The notes under the pieces were generated by a model. It had not been told where the DNA came from. It saw nothing but the letters and a program-made list of their open reading frames with translations, and ran no database searches. From assembly GCF_010686725.1 (NCBI RefSeq), contig NZ_JAAGWZ010000001.1, positions 434,001 to 498,000 of the forward strand: a stretch of 64,000 nucleotides of DNA. The letters are read 5' to 3'. The stretch comes from Galbitalea soli (GTDB lineage: Bacteria > Actinomycetota > Actinomycetes > Actinomycetales > Microbacteriaceae). Position numbers and translations under genes: made by a program. Positions 1 to 7,987 of this stretch are shown in pieces; within the stretch, counting starts at the first letter, position 1, and the number at the start of each line of letters is the position of its first letter.

Positions 1-536
1 GCGCACAGGCGCTCGCGACGGGCAGGCTCCTCGCGACGCGCGAGTGGGACGGCATCTACGCGAGCCCGCTGTCTCGCGCCCGCGAGACCGCCGAGATCAT
101 CGCCGCACAGATCGCCCTCCCTGCGCCGGGAATCATCGACGCGATCGCGGAGCGCAACTACGGCGAGGCGGAGGGGCTCGGCTTCCACGAGGTCGACGCG
201 ATCTACGCGGGCGATGTTCCCGGCCGCGAGAGCCACGAGGAGGTCGTCGAGCGCGCCCTCCCCGCCCTCACCGAGTTGGCGGCGGCACACCCCGGTGAGG
301 CGATCGTCGTCGTCACGCACGGCGGCGTGATCCGGGCGGTTCTCAACCACCTGACGCCCGACGTGAACCACGGTCCCATCGCCAACGGCTCCATCCACAG
401 CGTGCGGATGACCGAGGGCGAGTTCCGGCTCGTCGAGTTCAACGACCCGCTCGACGCCCTCGCCGCGGAGACCGCCACGGGTGCGCTCGACCTCCAGAAC
501 GCGATCGAGCGGCGCGAGGACACCACCGCGCACTGA
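1..536 (+). CDS. Histidine phosphatase family protein (5' truncated by the window edge)
   Basis: This is the C-terminal part of a phosphoglycerate-mutase-like histidine phosphatase. The reading frame is open from base 3 to the TGA at 534-536, and no start lies inside the window. The visible protein has the SPLSRARETAE segment, which carries a phosphate-pocket Arg, the acidic ERNYGEAEG segment, and VVTHGG with the second catalytic His. The first catalytic motif (RHG) lies upstream of the window. Members of this family dephosphorylate small metabolites, often sugar or glycolytic phosphates, but the substrate cannot be read from sequence. The gene ends 49 nt before the convergent glycosyltransferase. 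The family call is firm; the specific role is unknown. Confidence 0.85.
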   Translation, partial: AQALATGRLLATREWDGIYASPLSRARETAEIIAAQIALPAPGIIDAIAERNYGEAEGLGFHEVDAIYAGDVPGRESHEEVVERALPALTELAAAHPGEAIVVVTHGGVIRAVLNHLTPDVNHGPIANGSIHSVRMTEGEFRLVEFNDPLDALAAETATGALDLQNAIERREDTTAH

Positions 537-585
537 GCGTCGCGCGCCCGACCCGGCGCCCGGGCCCGTCCGCCGGGATGACCGC

Positions 586-1662
586 TCAGTCGGGTGAACC
601 GCCCCGCCCCAGATGCACCTCGCGGAGCACGTCGAGGAGTGCCGCCGCGGAGCGGTCCCAGCTGAAGTCCGCCGCCCGCTCCACCGATAGGCGGGATCTG
701 CGTCTCCACTCCTCCGGGTCATCCAGGCGGTGCACCGCCTCGGCGAACGATTCGGCGGAGTGCGGATCGAACAGCACGGCGGCATCGCCGCCGATTTCGC
801 GGAAGATGTCGATGTCGCTCACGACGACCGGCGTCCCCGTCGCCATCGCTTCCACGAGCGGCAGCCCGAAGCCCTCGTTGAGGGAGGCGGAGACCAGGGC
901 CATCGACCGCGCGAGCAACGACTCGTACTCGGCGTCGGTGACTCCGCCGTGAAAGACGAGCGAGCCTGCCGGCGCGAGGGCGGTGAGCCGCGTGCGAGCA
1001 TCGTCGCTGGCTCTGCTCAGGAGGTGGAGGGTGTAGCCGGGCAGCTGATGCATCGCGCGGGCGAGCAGCTCGACGTTCTTGTACGGCATGAACGAGCCCA
1101 TGTACAGGAGGTCGCGGCCGCCCGCCGCCGCGCGCGGCTCCCCCACCGCATCCACTGCGTTGCTCACGACCGTGATCGGGTGGGTGGTGAGGCGGTGCTG
1201 CTCCATGAGCGACCGCGTGGTGCGCGAGACGGTGGCATGAGCATCCGACCGCTTCAGCAGACCGCGTTGCGGCGCCCACGACAGGTGGTAGATGCGCCAC
1301 GCGAGACGCACCCACCAGGGGAACTCGCGAGGAGGGGTTCGATTGCTGTAATAGATCAGGTCGTGCACCGTGGTCACCAGACCGAACCGGCGACCCCACG
1401 GTCCCATCGTCTGCATGGGCGTGTAGACCACGTCCGGGCGGAATCGGTTCACGTAGCGGGCGGCGAACGGCTCCGTGAGGGCGGCCGGATCGGGGCCCAT
1501 CACCCAGGGCAGGTCCGGCAGCAGGGCGAGCTGCCGCTCGTCGGAGATGAGCATGGTGACGGGGTGCTGCTTCGCGAGGGCGGTGACGAGACCCGCGGTG
1601 AAGCGCGAGACACCGTCGTGGCGCTCGAAGCGCGTGTAGCGGCAGTCGAAGAGGATTCTCAC
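586..1662 (-). CDS. Glycosyltransferase family 4 (GT-B fold) protein
   Basis: A 358-residue retaining GT-B glycosyltransferase of the GT4 (GT1-like) group. The C-terminal donor-binding half has the EX7E motif in NEGFGLPLVEAMATGTP (Glu at about 263 and 271). The N-terminal half starts MRILFDCRYT and carries VTTVHDLIYY near residue 96, typical of the acceptor domain. There is no signal peptide or membrane helix, so a cytosolic enzyme that adds a sugar to a lipid, polysaccharide or small acceptor is likely. It starts with GTG. That start overlaps the TGA of the upstream hydrolase gene in a 4-nt GTGA junction, so the two are translationally coupled. Donor and acceptor are unknown. Confidence 0.88.
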   Translation of the reverse strand: MRILFDCRYTRFERHDGVSRFTAGLVTALAKQHPVTMLISDERQLALLPDLPWVMGPDPAALTEPFAARYVNRFRPDVVYTPMQTMGPWGRRFGLVTTVHDLIYYSNRTPPREFPWWVRLAWRIYHLSWAPQRGLLKRSDAHATVSRTTRSLMEQHRLTTHPITVVSNAVDAVGEPRAAAGGRDLLYMGSFMPYKNVELLARAMHQLPGYTLHLLSRASDDARTRLTALAPAGSLVFHGGVTDAEYESLLARSMALVSASLNEGFGLPLVEAMATGTPVVVSDIDIFREIGGDAAVLFDPHSAESFAEAVHRLDDPEEWRRRSRLSVERAADFSWDRSAAALLDVLREVHLGRGGSPD

Positions 1663-2567
1663 GCCGGCGCTTCGCCCAGTCGACCGACGCCGAGGAAGTC
1701 GACGATGAACGCCGCCGCCTCGCGTGGCTTCTCATAGTGGATCAGGTGCCCGACGCCGGGAATGATGTGCAACTCCGAGGTGGGGATCGCCGTGTGGAGG
1801 GCACGCAGGGCGGGCACCGAGGTGATCGGGTCTTTGTCGGCGGCGATGAGGAGCGTGGGCATCGTGAGCGACGCGGCCACCTGTCCGACGTCCGCTGACA
1901 CGGAGGCGTCGAACGCGGCGAGCACGGTGTGCAGGTCGCTGAACGCGCTGAAGTAGCGGTGGTGCTGACCGTGGATCCAACGCCGCAGCTGCCGGTCCCC
2001 CGTCTCCGCCATGATCTCGCTCATGACGCGCACGATCGCTCGTGACCCCATGAACGCTCGACCGATCCGCTCGGGCAGTTTGGTGGAGAGCCAGTAGTAG
2101 AAGACCGTGAGCCGGGTCAGCACGGCCTTGGGTCCGGTGAGGGCATTCGCCGCGATCGGATTCACCAGGATGACGCGCGGAGGGGTCATCCCCGCGGCGA
2201 CGGCGTGCGCGACGACGATCGAGCCGAAGGAGTGACCGAGGATGACCGCCCCCTCGTTCGCGGTCGCCGCGACGAACGCCCGCAACCAGGCCGCGTACGC
2301 CTCGATGTCGTGGCGGCGGCCCGGCATCGGCGTCGAGTGCCCGAACCCGGGGAGGTCCGGCGCGATCACGCGGATGCCGCGCAGTTGTGCCACCACCGGC
2401 TCCAGTCCGTGGTGTTCGCCGCGGAAGCCGTGGACCACGACGATCGTGGTCGCGGCGTCGTCGGGACCGTACACCCAGTAATGCGTGTCGCTGCCGAGGA
2501 CAGCCGCCGTCCGCTCCTGCACCGGGAGCTCGGCGAGTTGGTGGGCGTACGGCGAGGGGGGAACCAT
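1659..2567 (-). CDS. Alpha/beta hydrolase fold protein
   Basis: A 302-residue serine hydrolase. The nucleophile elbow is GHSFG (Ser about 113), the oxyanion segment is HGFRG (46-50), and the likely acid and base are Asp in AADKDP (244 or 246) and His in GVGHLIHYE (about 274). The insertion around 150-200 would form a lid. There is no signal peptide. An upstream in-frame start at 2651 would run into treS on the other strand. I chose ATG 2567 because a TAGAAT -10 hexamer sits 7 nt upstream, the leaderless pattern repeated in this window. The gene is coupled to the following glycosyltransferase by a GTGA overlap, so the two may act on the same compound. Substrate unknown. Confidence 0.85.
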   Translation of the reverse strand: MVPPSPYAHQLAELPVQERTAAVLGSDTHYWVYGPDDAATTIVVVHGFRGEHHGLEPVVAQLRGIRVIAPDLPGFGHSTPMPGRRHDIEAYAAWLRAFVAATANEGAVILGHSFGSIVVAHAVAAGMTPPRVILVNPIAANALTGPKAVLTRLTVFYYWLSTKLPERIGRAFMGSRAIVRVMSEIMAETGDRQLRRWIHGQHHRYFSAFSDLHTVLAAFDASVSADVGQVAASLTMPTLLIAADKDPITSVPALRALHTAIPTSELHIIPGVGHLIHYEKPREAAAFIVDFLGVGRLGEAPA

Positions 2568-2574
2568 TTCTGAA

Positions 2575-2580
2575 ATTCTA
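2575..2580 (-). promoter_or_regulatory. -10 element (TAGAAT) of a leaderless promoter for the hydrolase-glycosyltransferase pair
   Basis: TAGAAT on the minus strand is followed by 7 nt and then the ATG at 2567. This places transcription start at or next to the A of the start codon. No Shine-Dalgarno sequence fits between. Confidence 0.6.
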
Positions 2581-2619
2581 TGCGGCTCGTGGGGCTGTAA
2601 CCGCTTGCACTCCGGGCCA

Positions 2620-2625
2620 TAGACT
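2620..2625 (+). promoter_or_regulatory. -10 element (TAGACT) of a leaderless treS promoter
   Basis: TAGACT is followed by 6 nt and the GTG start of treS at 2632. It lies 39 bp from the divergent hydrolase -10 at 2575-2580, so the two promoters face away from each other across a very short region. Confidence 0.6.
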
Positions 2626-2631
2626 CGATCG

Positions 2632-4356
2632 GTGACCTTCACCGCGCCCATCCAGCTGCCAGGACTCGCCCTCGACCCGGAGTGGTACCGTCGCGCCGTC
2701 TTCTACGAGGTGATGGTGCGCAGCTATGTCGACAGCAACGGCGACGGCTCGGGCGATCTCAGCGGACTCATCTCGCGCCTCGACTACCTGCAGTGGCTCG
2801 GCGTCGACGCGCTCTGGCTCCCGCCGATCTACCAGTCCCCGCTGCGCGACGGCGGGTACGACGTCTCCGACTTCCGCACGATCCTGCCCGAGTTCGGAAC
2901 CGTGGAGGAGTTCCGCGAGCTCGTCACGAAGGCGCACGAGCGCAATATGCGCATCGTCATCGACTATCCGCTCAACCACACCTCCGATGCTCACGAGTGG
3001 TTCCAGCAGTCGCGGTCGGATCCCGACGGCCCGTACGGCGATTACTACGTGTGGAGCGAGACCGACGAGAAGTACGAGAACATCCGCATCATCTTCGTCG
3101 ACACCGAGGAGTCCAACTGGACCTTCGACCCGGTGCGCCGCCAGTTCTTCTTCCACCGATTCTTCTCCCACCAGCCCGATCTCAATTTCGAGAACGCGGC
3201 GGTGCGCGAAGAGGTCATGAACATCGTGCGGTTCTGGCTCGACATGGGGGTGGACGGCATCCGGCTCGATGCGATTCCCTATCTGTTCGAGAGCGAGGAC
3301 GGCAACGGCGAGGGCGAGCCCGAGACCCACGCCTTCATCCGCGAGCTGCGGGCGCTCGTCGACCGCGACTACCCGGGGCGGGTGCTCATCGCGGAGGCCA
3401 ACCAGTGGCCTCAGGAGGTCGTTTCCTTCTTCGGCACCGAGGAGGAGCCGGAGTGCCACATGGCCTTCGACTTCCCCGTGATGCCGCGTATCTACTACTC
3501 CCTGCGCGCCCAGCAGGCGGGCGAACTCATTCGCATCCTTTCGGAGTCCACCGACGTTCCACCCGGAGCCGGCTGGGGCGTCTTCCTGCGCAATCATGAT
3601 GAGCTCACGCTGGAGATGGTGAGCGAGGAGTACCGGCAGGCGATGTACGGCTGGTACGCCTACGATCCCCGAATGCGGTCGAACGTGGGAATCCGCCGTC
3701 GCCTCGCTCCCCTGCTCGACAACTCGCGGGCGGAGCTCGAACTGGCCCACGCCCTCCTCTTCGCGCTGAAGGGCAGCCCGTTCCTGTATTACGGCGACGA
3801 GATCGGCATGGGCGACAATATCTGGTTGCCCGACCGCGACAGTTCTCGAACCCCCATGCAGTGGAATCCTGACCGCAATGCCGGGTTCTCGAGCGCCGAT
3901 CCCGGCAAGCTGTACCTGCCCGTGGTGCAGTCGCTCGTCTACAACTACAACCTGGTCAACGTCGAGTCGCAGCTCGCTCAGTCACGGTCGCTGCTGCACT
4001 GGGTGCGCAACGTCATCCACGTGCGCAAGGCCCACCCCACCTTCGGGCTCGGCTCCCTCACGGTGCTCTCGACGAACCACGAGTCCGTGCTCGCCTTCGT
4101 GCGCGAGTACGCGGGATCCGGCACCCAGTTCGGCGACGCGGGTGAGCGCATCCTGTGCGTCTTCAGCTTCGCCCACAATCCGATCTCGGTCACGATCGAG
4201 GCCGCCGACTTCGCGGGCTCGCCCCTGTACGACCTGTTCGGCGGCGGGCAGTTCCCGAGTGTCGGCGACGACGGCCGCCTCACGCTGACCCTCGGCACCC
4301 AGAGTTTCTACTGGCTGCACATCGGCGAGACGGGCTTCTCGGCGCTGCGCTCCTGA
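2632..4356 (+). CDS. treS: Trehalose synthase / maltose alpha-D-glucosyltransferase (GH13)
   Basis: A 574-residue GH13 enzyme that interconverts maltose and trehalose by intramolecular transglucosylation. Visible motifs are DYPLNHTSDAHEWFQ (region I), GVDGIRLDAIPYLF with nucleophile Asp about 213, VLIAEANQWP with acid/base Glu about 255, and FLRNHDELTLEM with the stabilising Asp about 323. The early QSPLRDGGYDVSDF is typical of TreS. Length matches single-domain TreS; no maltokinase domain is fused. The GTG start at 2632 is supported by the TAGACT 6 nt upstream. In actinobacteria TreS feeds trehalose into the maltokinase-GlgE glucan pathway, and glgA/glgC lie 3-5 kb away. No glgE or maltokinase is in the window, so that link is inferred. 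Confidence 0.95.
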   Translation: MTFTAPIQLPGLALDPEWYRRAVFYEVMVRSYVDSNGDGSGDLSGLISRLDYLQWLGVDALWLPPIYQSPLRDGGYDVSDFRTILPEFGTVEEFRELVTKAHERNMRIVIDYPLNHTSDAHEWFQQSRSDPDGPYGDYYVWSETDEKYENIRIIFVDTEESNWTFDPVRRQFFFHRFFSHQPDLNFENAAVREEVMNIVRFWLDMGVDGIRLDAIPYLFESEDGNGEGEPETHAFIRELRALVDRDYPGRVLIAEANQWPQEVVSFFGTEEEPECHMAFDFPVMPRIYYSLRAQQAGELIRILSESTDVPPGAGWGVFLRNHDELTLEMVSEEYRQAMYGWYAYDPRMRSNVGIRRRLAPLLDNSRAELELAHALLFALKGSPFLYYGDEIGMGDNIWLPDRDSSRTPMQWNPDRNAGFSSADPGKLYLPVVQSLVYNYNLVNVESQLAQSRSLLHWVRNVIHVRKAHPTFGLGSLTVLSTNHESVLAFVREYAGSGTQFGDAGERILCVFSFAHNPISVTIEAADFAGSPLYDLFGGGQFPSVGDDGRLTLTLGTQSFYWLHIGETGFSALRS

Positions 4357-4410
4357 GCGAGGGATGACCGGCCCCGGCCACGGCGCGCGACGACTGTCGC
4401 ACGTGCCGGT

Positions 4411-4416
4411 TAGGGT
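4411..4416 (+). promoter_or_regulatory. -10 element (TAGGGT) of a leaderless promoter for the DEDDh exonuclease
   Basis: TAGGGT ends exactly 6 nt before ATG 4423 and there is no Shine-Dalgarno sequence. This matches the leaderless pattern seen at many other genes here. Confidence 0.6.
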
Positions 4417-4422
4417 GGTGCC

Positions 4423-5112
4423 ATGACAAGCTCGTGGTTCGATCTGCTCGGCGTTTTCGACCTCGAGACGACCGGCATCGACGTGTCCACCAGTCGTATC
4501 GTGTCAGCGCACGTCGGGCTCATCGACGCGTCGGGTGCGGTCGTGGAGCGGCAGGACTGGCTGGCCGATCCGGGGGTCGAGATCCCCGAGCAGGCGTCGT
4601 CGGTGCACGGGATCACCACCGAGCGGGCGCGTGCGGAGGGCCGTTCCGCCCCCGAGGTGGTGGCCGAGATCGTGAGCGCTCTGCGAACGCTCCTGGAGCG
4701 CGGAATCGCGATCACGATCTACAACGCCCCCTACGACCTCAGCCTGCTCCGGCATGAGGCCCTGCGATATGGGATTCCTCCGCTCGATGCGCCCGCTCCC
4801 GTCATCGATCCACTCGTGCTCGACCGGGTCGTCGACAAATATCGCCGCGGCAAGCGCACCCTGGAGGTGGCGGCGGAGGTGTACGGCGTCGAGCTGACGG
4901 ACGCCCACGACGCGGGCGCCGATGCGATTGCGGCGGGCCGCGTCGCGCAGGCGATGGCGCGCCGGTACCCGGCGCAACTCGCCATCGAGCCCGGGGTGCT
5001 GCACAGCCGTCAGGTGGACTGGTGCGCCGAGCAGGCGGCCGATTTCGAGGCGTACATGAGACGCACGCACAATCCGGACTTCAGCACCTCCGGGCTCTGG
5101 CCGGTGCGCTGA
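4423..5112 (+). CDS. 3'-5' exonuclease, DEDDh family (DNA polymerase III epsilon-like)
   Basis: A 229-residue RNase-T/DnaQ-fold exonuclease. All parts of the DEDDh catalytic set are visible: FDLETTG (Asp13, Glu15), NAPYDLSLLRHEA (Asp105), and DAHDAGADA with His162 four residues before Asp167. VHGIT after residue 60 is also typical. It binds two metal ions and removes nucleotides from 3' ends. Length and the lack of a clamp-binding extension suggest a stand-alone exonuclease rather than the replicative proofreader, though that role cannot be excluded. It is probably transcribed from its own leaderless promoter. The downstream neighbour is convergent. Confidence 0.9.
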   Translation: MTSSWFDLLGVFDLETTGIDVSTSRIVSAHVGLIDASGAVVERQDWLADPGVEIPEQASSVHGITTERARAEGRSAPEVVAEIVSALRTLLERGIAITIYNAPYDLSLLRHEALRYGIPPLDAPAPVIDPLVLDRVVDKYRRGKRTLEVAAEVYGVELTDAHDAGADAIAAGRVAQAMARRYPAQLAIEPGVLHSRQVDWCAEQAADFEAYMRRTHNPDFSTSGLWPVR

Positions 5113-5143
5113 CCGACGAGCCCGCACGCGTGCCGTTCTGGCA

Positions 5144-5473
5144 TCAGCCGTCGAGGTCGACTCGCGTGCCGGTTCCGGCGGGTGCGTCCTCGGTCGTGAG
5201 GATGCCGTAGGCGCCGGCCGGAACGCTGGGCAGCGCCGCGACCCGCGCCGCGACGGCGACCAGATGGGCCTCCGTCGCTCCCCCGATGTAGAACACGTAC
5301 TCGTCATCGAGCTCGTCACCGTCACCGACGACCTCGAGGTCGCCCTCCTCCTCGAGGTCGGTGAGATACCCCTCGACCTCGAAGATCCAGGGGAACTGAT
5401 ACTCGTCGACGGGCACCCCGACTCCGGGCACGAGAGGAATGTGGATCTCGATCACGGGTTCATCGGCGGCCAT
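5144..5473 (-). CDS. Hypothetical acidic protein
   Basis: A 109-residue protein I do not recognise. It is strongly acidic, especially in the middle (EEEGDLEVVGDGDELDDEY, about residues 39-60). It has a Pro/Val-rich N-terminus, no signal peptide, membrane helix, Cys or obvious catalytic motif. A Gly/Asp switch and a C-terminal Ala-rich helix (VAVAARVAALPSVPAG) suggest a small alpha/beta fold. A purine-rich stretch (GAGAGAGTGAG) before ATG 5473 could be the ribosome site. It lies downstream of rpmE2 on the same strand, separated by a hairpin, so it may be weakly co-transcribed. Coding status is supported by codon bias and by fit between its neighbours. Confidence 0.7.
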   Translation of the reverse strand: MAADEPVIEIHIPLVPGVGVPVDEYQFPWIFEVEGYLTDLEEEGDLEVVGDGDELDDEYVFYIGGATEAHLVAVAARVAALPSVPAGAYGILTTEDAPAGTGTRVDLDG

Positions 5474-5502
5474 GGGAACTCACTCTCTCGGGGATGAAAC
5501 GG

Positions 5503-5539
5503 CGAAGGGGCCACCGACATCGCGTCGATCGCCCCTTCG
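5503..5539 (-). terminator. Hairpin downstream of rpmE2, probable terminator
   Basis: A perfect 9-bp stem (CGAAGGGGC / GCCCCTTCG) encloses a 19-nt loop, 32 nt past the L31 stop codon. It has no strong U-tract, like most hairpins in this window. Confidence 0.5.
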
Positions 5540-5570
5540 GCCGAACCTGGTGCTCTGGTGAGCCGCTGCT

Positions 5571-5819
5571 CTACTTGCCGAAGCCCTTGTAGCGCGAGTT
5601 GAACTTCTCCACGCGACCCGCGGAGTCGAGGATGCGCTGCTTGCCGGTGTAGAAGGGGTGCGAGGCCGAGGAAATCTCGACGTCGATCACGGGGTAGGTC
5701 TCGCCGTCGAGTTCGATGGTCTTCGAGCTGGTCGCCGTTGAGCGAGTCAGGAAGGTCTCACCGGAGGCGAGGTCGCGGAACACGATGGGCGCGTACTCGG
5801 GGTGGATGTCAGACTTCAT
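5571..5819 (-). CDS. rpmE2: 50S ribosomal protein L31, type B
   Basis: An 82-residue type B (zinc-free) L31. It starts MKSDIHPEY, has [16 protein letters not shown] and [13 protein letters not shown], and ends [12 protein letters not shown]. The CxxC zinc-binding cysteines of type A L31 are absent. L31 bridges the two ribosomal subunits. In some actinobacteria the type B copy is induced by zinc starvation through Zur, but I see no Zur-type palindrome upstream, which would fit constitutive use. AAGGATCC precedes the ATG as ribosome site. A TAAGCT hexamer at 5915-5920 on the minus strand could be the -10, giving a leader of about 90 nt. Confidence 0.95.
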   Translation of the reverse strand: MKSDIHPEYAPIVFRDLASGETFLTRSTATSSKTIELDGETYPVIDVEISSASHPFYTGKQRILDSAGRVEKFNSRYKGFGK

Positions 5820-5944
5820 GGCGGATCCTTGTGAATGAGTGAGGTGAGTGGATGAGACTGTGGGTGGCGCAAAAAGAGCGGCTCGAAACGATCTGAAGCG
5901 CTGGCCGACTAGTCAGCTTACCAGACGGGATGCGCGCTCTCCAA

Positions 5945-6727
5945 TCAGGAAGCGCGAGCGGTGAAGCGACCATCCTCGTGGCGCACCTCGAGAGCGAGCC
6001 CGAAGGTGCGACCCAGGTGATCCGCCGTCAGCACCTCGGCGATGGGACCGGCCGCCTGAACGGTGCCCCCCGCGAGCAGCAGTGCGTGGGTGAATCCCGG
6101 CGGGATCTCCTCCACGTGGTGCGTCACCATCACGATGGCGGGAGCCTCGGGAGCGCTCGCGTAGCCGCCCAGCAACTGCAGCAGCTCTTCGCGAGATCCC
6201 AGATCCAGGCTCGCGGCCGGCTCGTCGAGCAGCAGGAGCTCCGGGTCGGTCATGACCGACCGGGCGATCTGCACGCGCTTCTGCTCGCCGTCGCTGAGTC
6301 CGCCGAAGCGTCGCTGGGCGAGATGCGAGAGCTTCCACTCCGCGAGCACGCGCTCGGCGCGACGGATGTCGACGTCCTCGTACTCCTCGTTCCATCGTCC
6401 CGTCACCGAGTAGGCGGCGGTGAGCACCACATTGAGCACCGTCTCGTCGGCGGGGATCCGACGCCCCATCGCTGAGGAGGCGAAACCGATTCGCGGCCGC
6501 AACTCGAACACGTCGACCGAACCGAGTGTCGCGTCGAGCAGACGCGCGGTCCCCGCGCTCGGGTGGATCATCGCGGCCGCGATCTGCAGCAGGGTGGTCT
6601 TGCCCGCGCCGTTCGGCCCCAGGATCACCCACCGTTCGGCACTGTCCACGGTCCACGACAGCGAGTCGAGGATCGTGGTGTGGTCACGAATGATGGAGAC
6701 GTCGGTGAACTCGAGGACACTGGCCAT
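5945..6727 (-). CDS. ABC transporter ATP-binding protein (orphan)
   Basis: A 260-residue ABC ATPase with all core motifs: Walker A GPNGAGKT (about 37-44), signature LSDGEQKRVQ (a variant of LSGGQ, about 144), Walker B LLLLDEP (about 164-170) and the H-loop His in VTHHVEE (about 203). No permease or binding protein is adjacent, so the transported substrate is unknown. Orphan ATPases of this type may pair with distant permeases or act outside transport. The preferred start is ATG 6727. An ATG at 6733 is also in frame, but a TAAGCT -10 at 6737-6742 would put transcription start at about 6729-6730. It follows glgA by only 29 nt on the same strand. Confidence 0.88.
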   Translation of the reverse strand: MASVLEFTDVSIIRDHTTILDSLSWTVDSAERWVILGPNGAGKTTLLQIAAAMIHPSAGTARLLDATLGSVDVFELRPRIGFASSAMGRRIPADETVLNVVLTAAYSVTGRWNEEYEDVDIRRAERVLAEWKLSHLAQRRFGGLSDGEQKRVQIARSVMTDPELLLLDEPAASLDLGSREELLQLLGGYASAPEAPAIVMVTHHVEEIPPGFTHALLLAGGTVQAAGPIAEVLTADHLGRTFGLALEVRHEDGRFTARAS

Positions 6728-6756
6728 GATCATCCCAGCTTAGGTCAGTCGGGGTG

Positions 6757-7941
6757 TCAGACCAGTGAGGCGTAGATCGACTGCGTGCGCAGCGCGATGG
6801 TGTCCCAACTGAAGTGAGTTTCGGCCCGCCGCCGCCCCGCCTCGCCCATTCGCTTCGCGGCCGCGGGATCCGCGACGACCTCGGTGAGTGCGGCGGCCAG
6901 ATCGGCGACGAAGCGGTCGGGATCGACGGGTGTTCCCGTGCCGTCCGACAGCTGGTCGATCGGCACGAGCCGACCGGTCACGCCGTCCTCGACGACCTCG
7001 GGGATACCTCCCGTCGCGGTTCCGACGACGGCCGCCCCACAGGCCATCGCCTCGAGGTTCACGATGCCGAGCGGTTCGTAGATCGACGGGCAGACGAAGG
7101 TGGTGGCGGCGGTCAGGATGGCCGACAACTCCGTCTGGCTGAGCATCCGGTCGATCCACACGACCCCGGTGCGCTCAGATTGGAGCGCGGTGACGCCCGC
7201 ACGAACCTCGTCGAGGATCTCCGGGGTGTCGGGGGCCCCCGCGGCGAGGACGAGCTGAACCTCCGGCGGCAGCAGGGCGGCCGCCCGCAGCAGATACGGC
7301 AGACCCTTCTGGCGGGTGATCCGGCCGACGAACACGACGGAGGGACGGTCGGGATCGATCCCGAGGGACCGCACGAGTGCGTCGTCAGCGAGCGGCTTCC
7401 AGTGCTCGAGGTCGATTCCGTTGTAGACCACCTCGACCTTCGCCTCGTCGAGGAAGGGGTACGACCGCAGGATGTCACGGCGCATGCCGTCGCTCACGGC
7501 GATGACCTTCGCTGCGCCCGCGAACGCCGTCGACTCGATCCAGCTCGAGAGGCGGTAGCCGCCGCCCAGTTGCTCCGCCTTCCAGGGGCGAAGCGGTTCG
7601 AGGCTGTGCGCCGTCACGACGTGCGGGATACCGTGCAGCAGACCCGCGACATGGCCCGCCGCGTTCGCGTACCAGGTGTGGGAGTGGACGACGTCGGCAC
7701 CCTCCACGTCGCGCGCCATCTGCAGGTCGACGCCGAGGGTCGCGAGCGCGGGGTTGGCCCCCGTGAGCTCGGGCGGAACGAGGTAGGAATCGACTCCCTC
7801 CTCATCGCGTTGCTTGCCGAAGGCGCGGACGCGCACCTCCGTGTCATGGCTGCGGAGAGCTTTGACGAGTTCGGTGACGTGCACACCGGCCCCGCCGTAG
7901 ATCTCCGGCGGATACTCACGGGTAATCAGATCGACTCGCAT
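6757..7941 (-). CDS. glgA: Glycogen synthase / maltose-1-phosphate synthase, GT4 (GlgA/GlgM type)
   Basis: A 394-residue GT4 enzyme of the actinobacterial GlgA (GlgM) type, shorter than the GT5 GlgA of E. coli. Visible are EYPPEIYGGAGVH (9-21), VGRITRQKG (205-213) and the EX7E motif in YEPLGIVNLEAMACG (Glu 289 and 297). Mycobacterial homologues use ADP-glucose, made by the divergent neighbour GlgC, to form alpha-maltose-1-phosphate for GlgE or to extend glucan. Which activity dominates here cannot be read from sequence. The 46-bp region between the two genes carries a -10-like TAGCGT 7 nt before the ATG, so the transcript is probably leaderless. Confidence 0.93.
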   Translation of the reverse strand: MRVDLITREYPPEIYGGAGVHVTELVKALRSHDTEVRVRAFGKQRDEEGVDSYLVPPELTGANPALATLGVDLQMARDVEGADVVHSHTWYANAAGHVAGLLHGIPHVVTAHSLEPLRPWKAEQLGGGYRLSSWIESTAFAGAAKVIAVSDGMRRDILRSYPFLDEAKVEVVYNGIDLEHWKPLADDALVRSLGIDPDRPSVVFVGRITRQKGLPYLLRAAALLPPEVQLVLAAGAPDTPEILDEVRAGVTALQSERTGVVWIDRMLSQTELSAILTAATTFVCPSIYEPLGIVNLEAMACGAAVVGTATGGIPEVVEDGVTGRLVPIDQLSDGTGTPVDPDRFVADLAAALTEVVADPAAAKRMGEAGRRRAETHFSWDTIALRTQSIYASLV

Positions 7942-7948
7942 GCGATAG

Positions 7949-7954
7949 ACGCTA
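7949..7954 (-). promoter_or_regulatory. -10 element (TAGCGT), candidate leaderless glgA promoter
   Basis: TAGCGT on the minus strand is 7 nt before ATG 7941. It overlaps the region where the -35 of the divergent glgC promoter would lie, so the two promoters probably compete. Confidence 0.5.
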
Positions 7955-7975
7955 GTACAGCGACTCCCCGTGTCC

Positions 7976-7981
7976 TACTCT
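7976..7981 (+). promoter_or_regulatory. -10 element (TACTCT), leaderless glgC promoter
   Basis: TACTCT followed by 6 nt and ATG 7988. This favours the ATG at 7988 over the in-frame GTG at 7970, which lies upstream of the hexamer. Confidence 0.6.
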
Positions 7982-7987
7982 GAACCC

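Noticed and set aside
2578-3750. A long open frame (390 codons) antisense to treS, and similar long antisense frames elsewhere (for example 5930-6475, 16283-17656, 51864-54149)
   Set aside because: They are shadows of genes in a high-GC sequence. The opposite strand carries recognised protein families, and the antisense frames show no family motifs and have biased Arg/Gly/Val composition.
5124-5133. Palindrome GCACGCGTGC between the exonuclease and the acidic protein
   Set aside because: A 10-bp GC-rich palindrome without loop is common by chance at this GC content and does not make a convincing terminator.
5820-5944. Zur operator upstream of type B L31
   Set aside because: No AT-rich palindrome of the Zur type was found in this 125-bp region.
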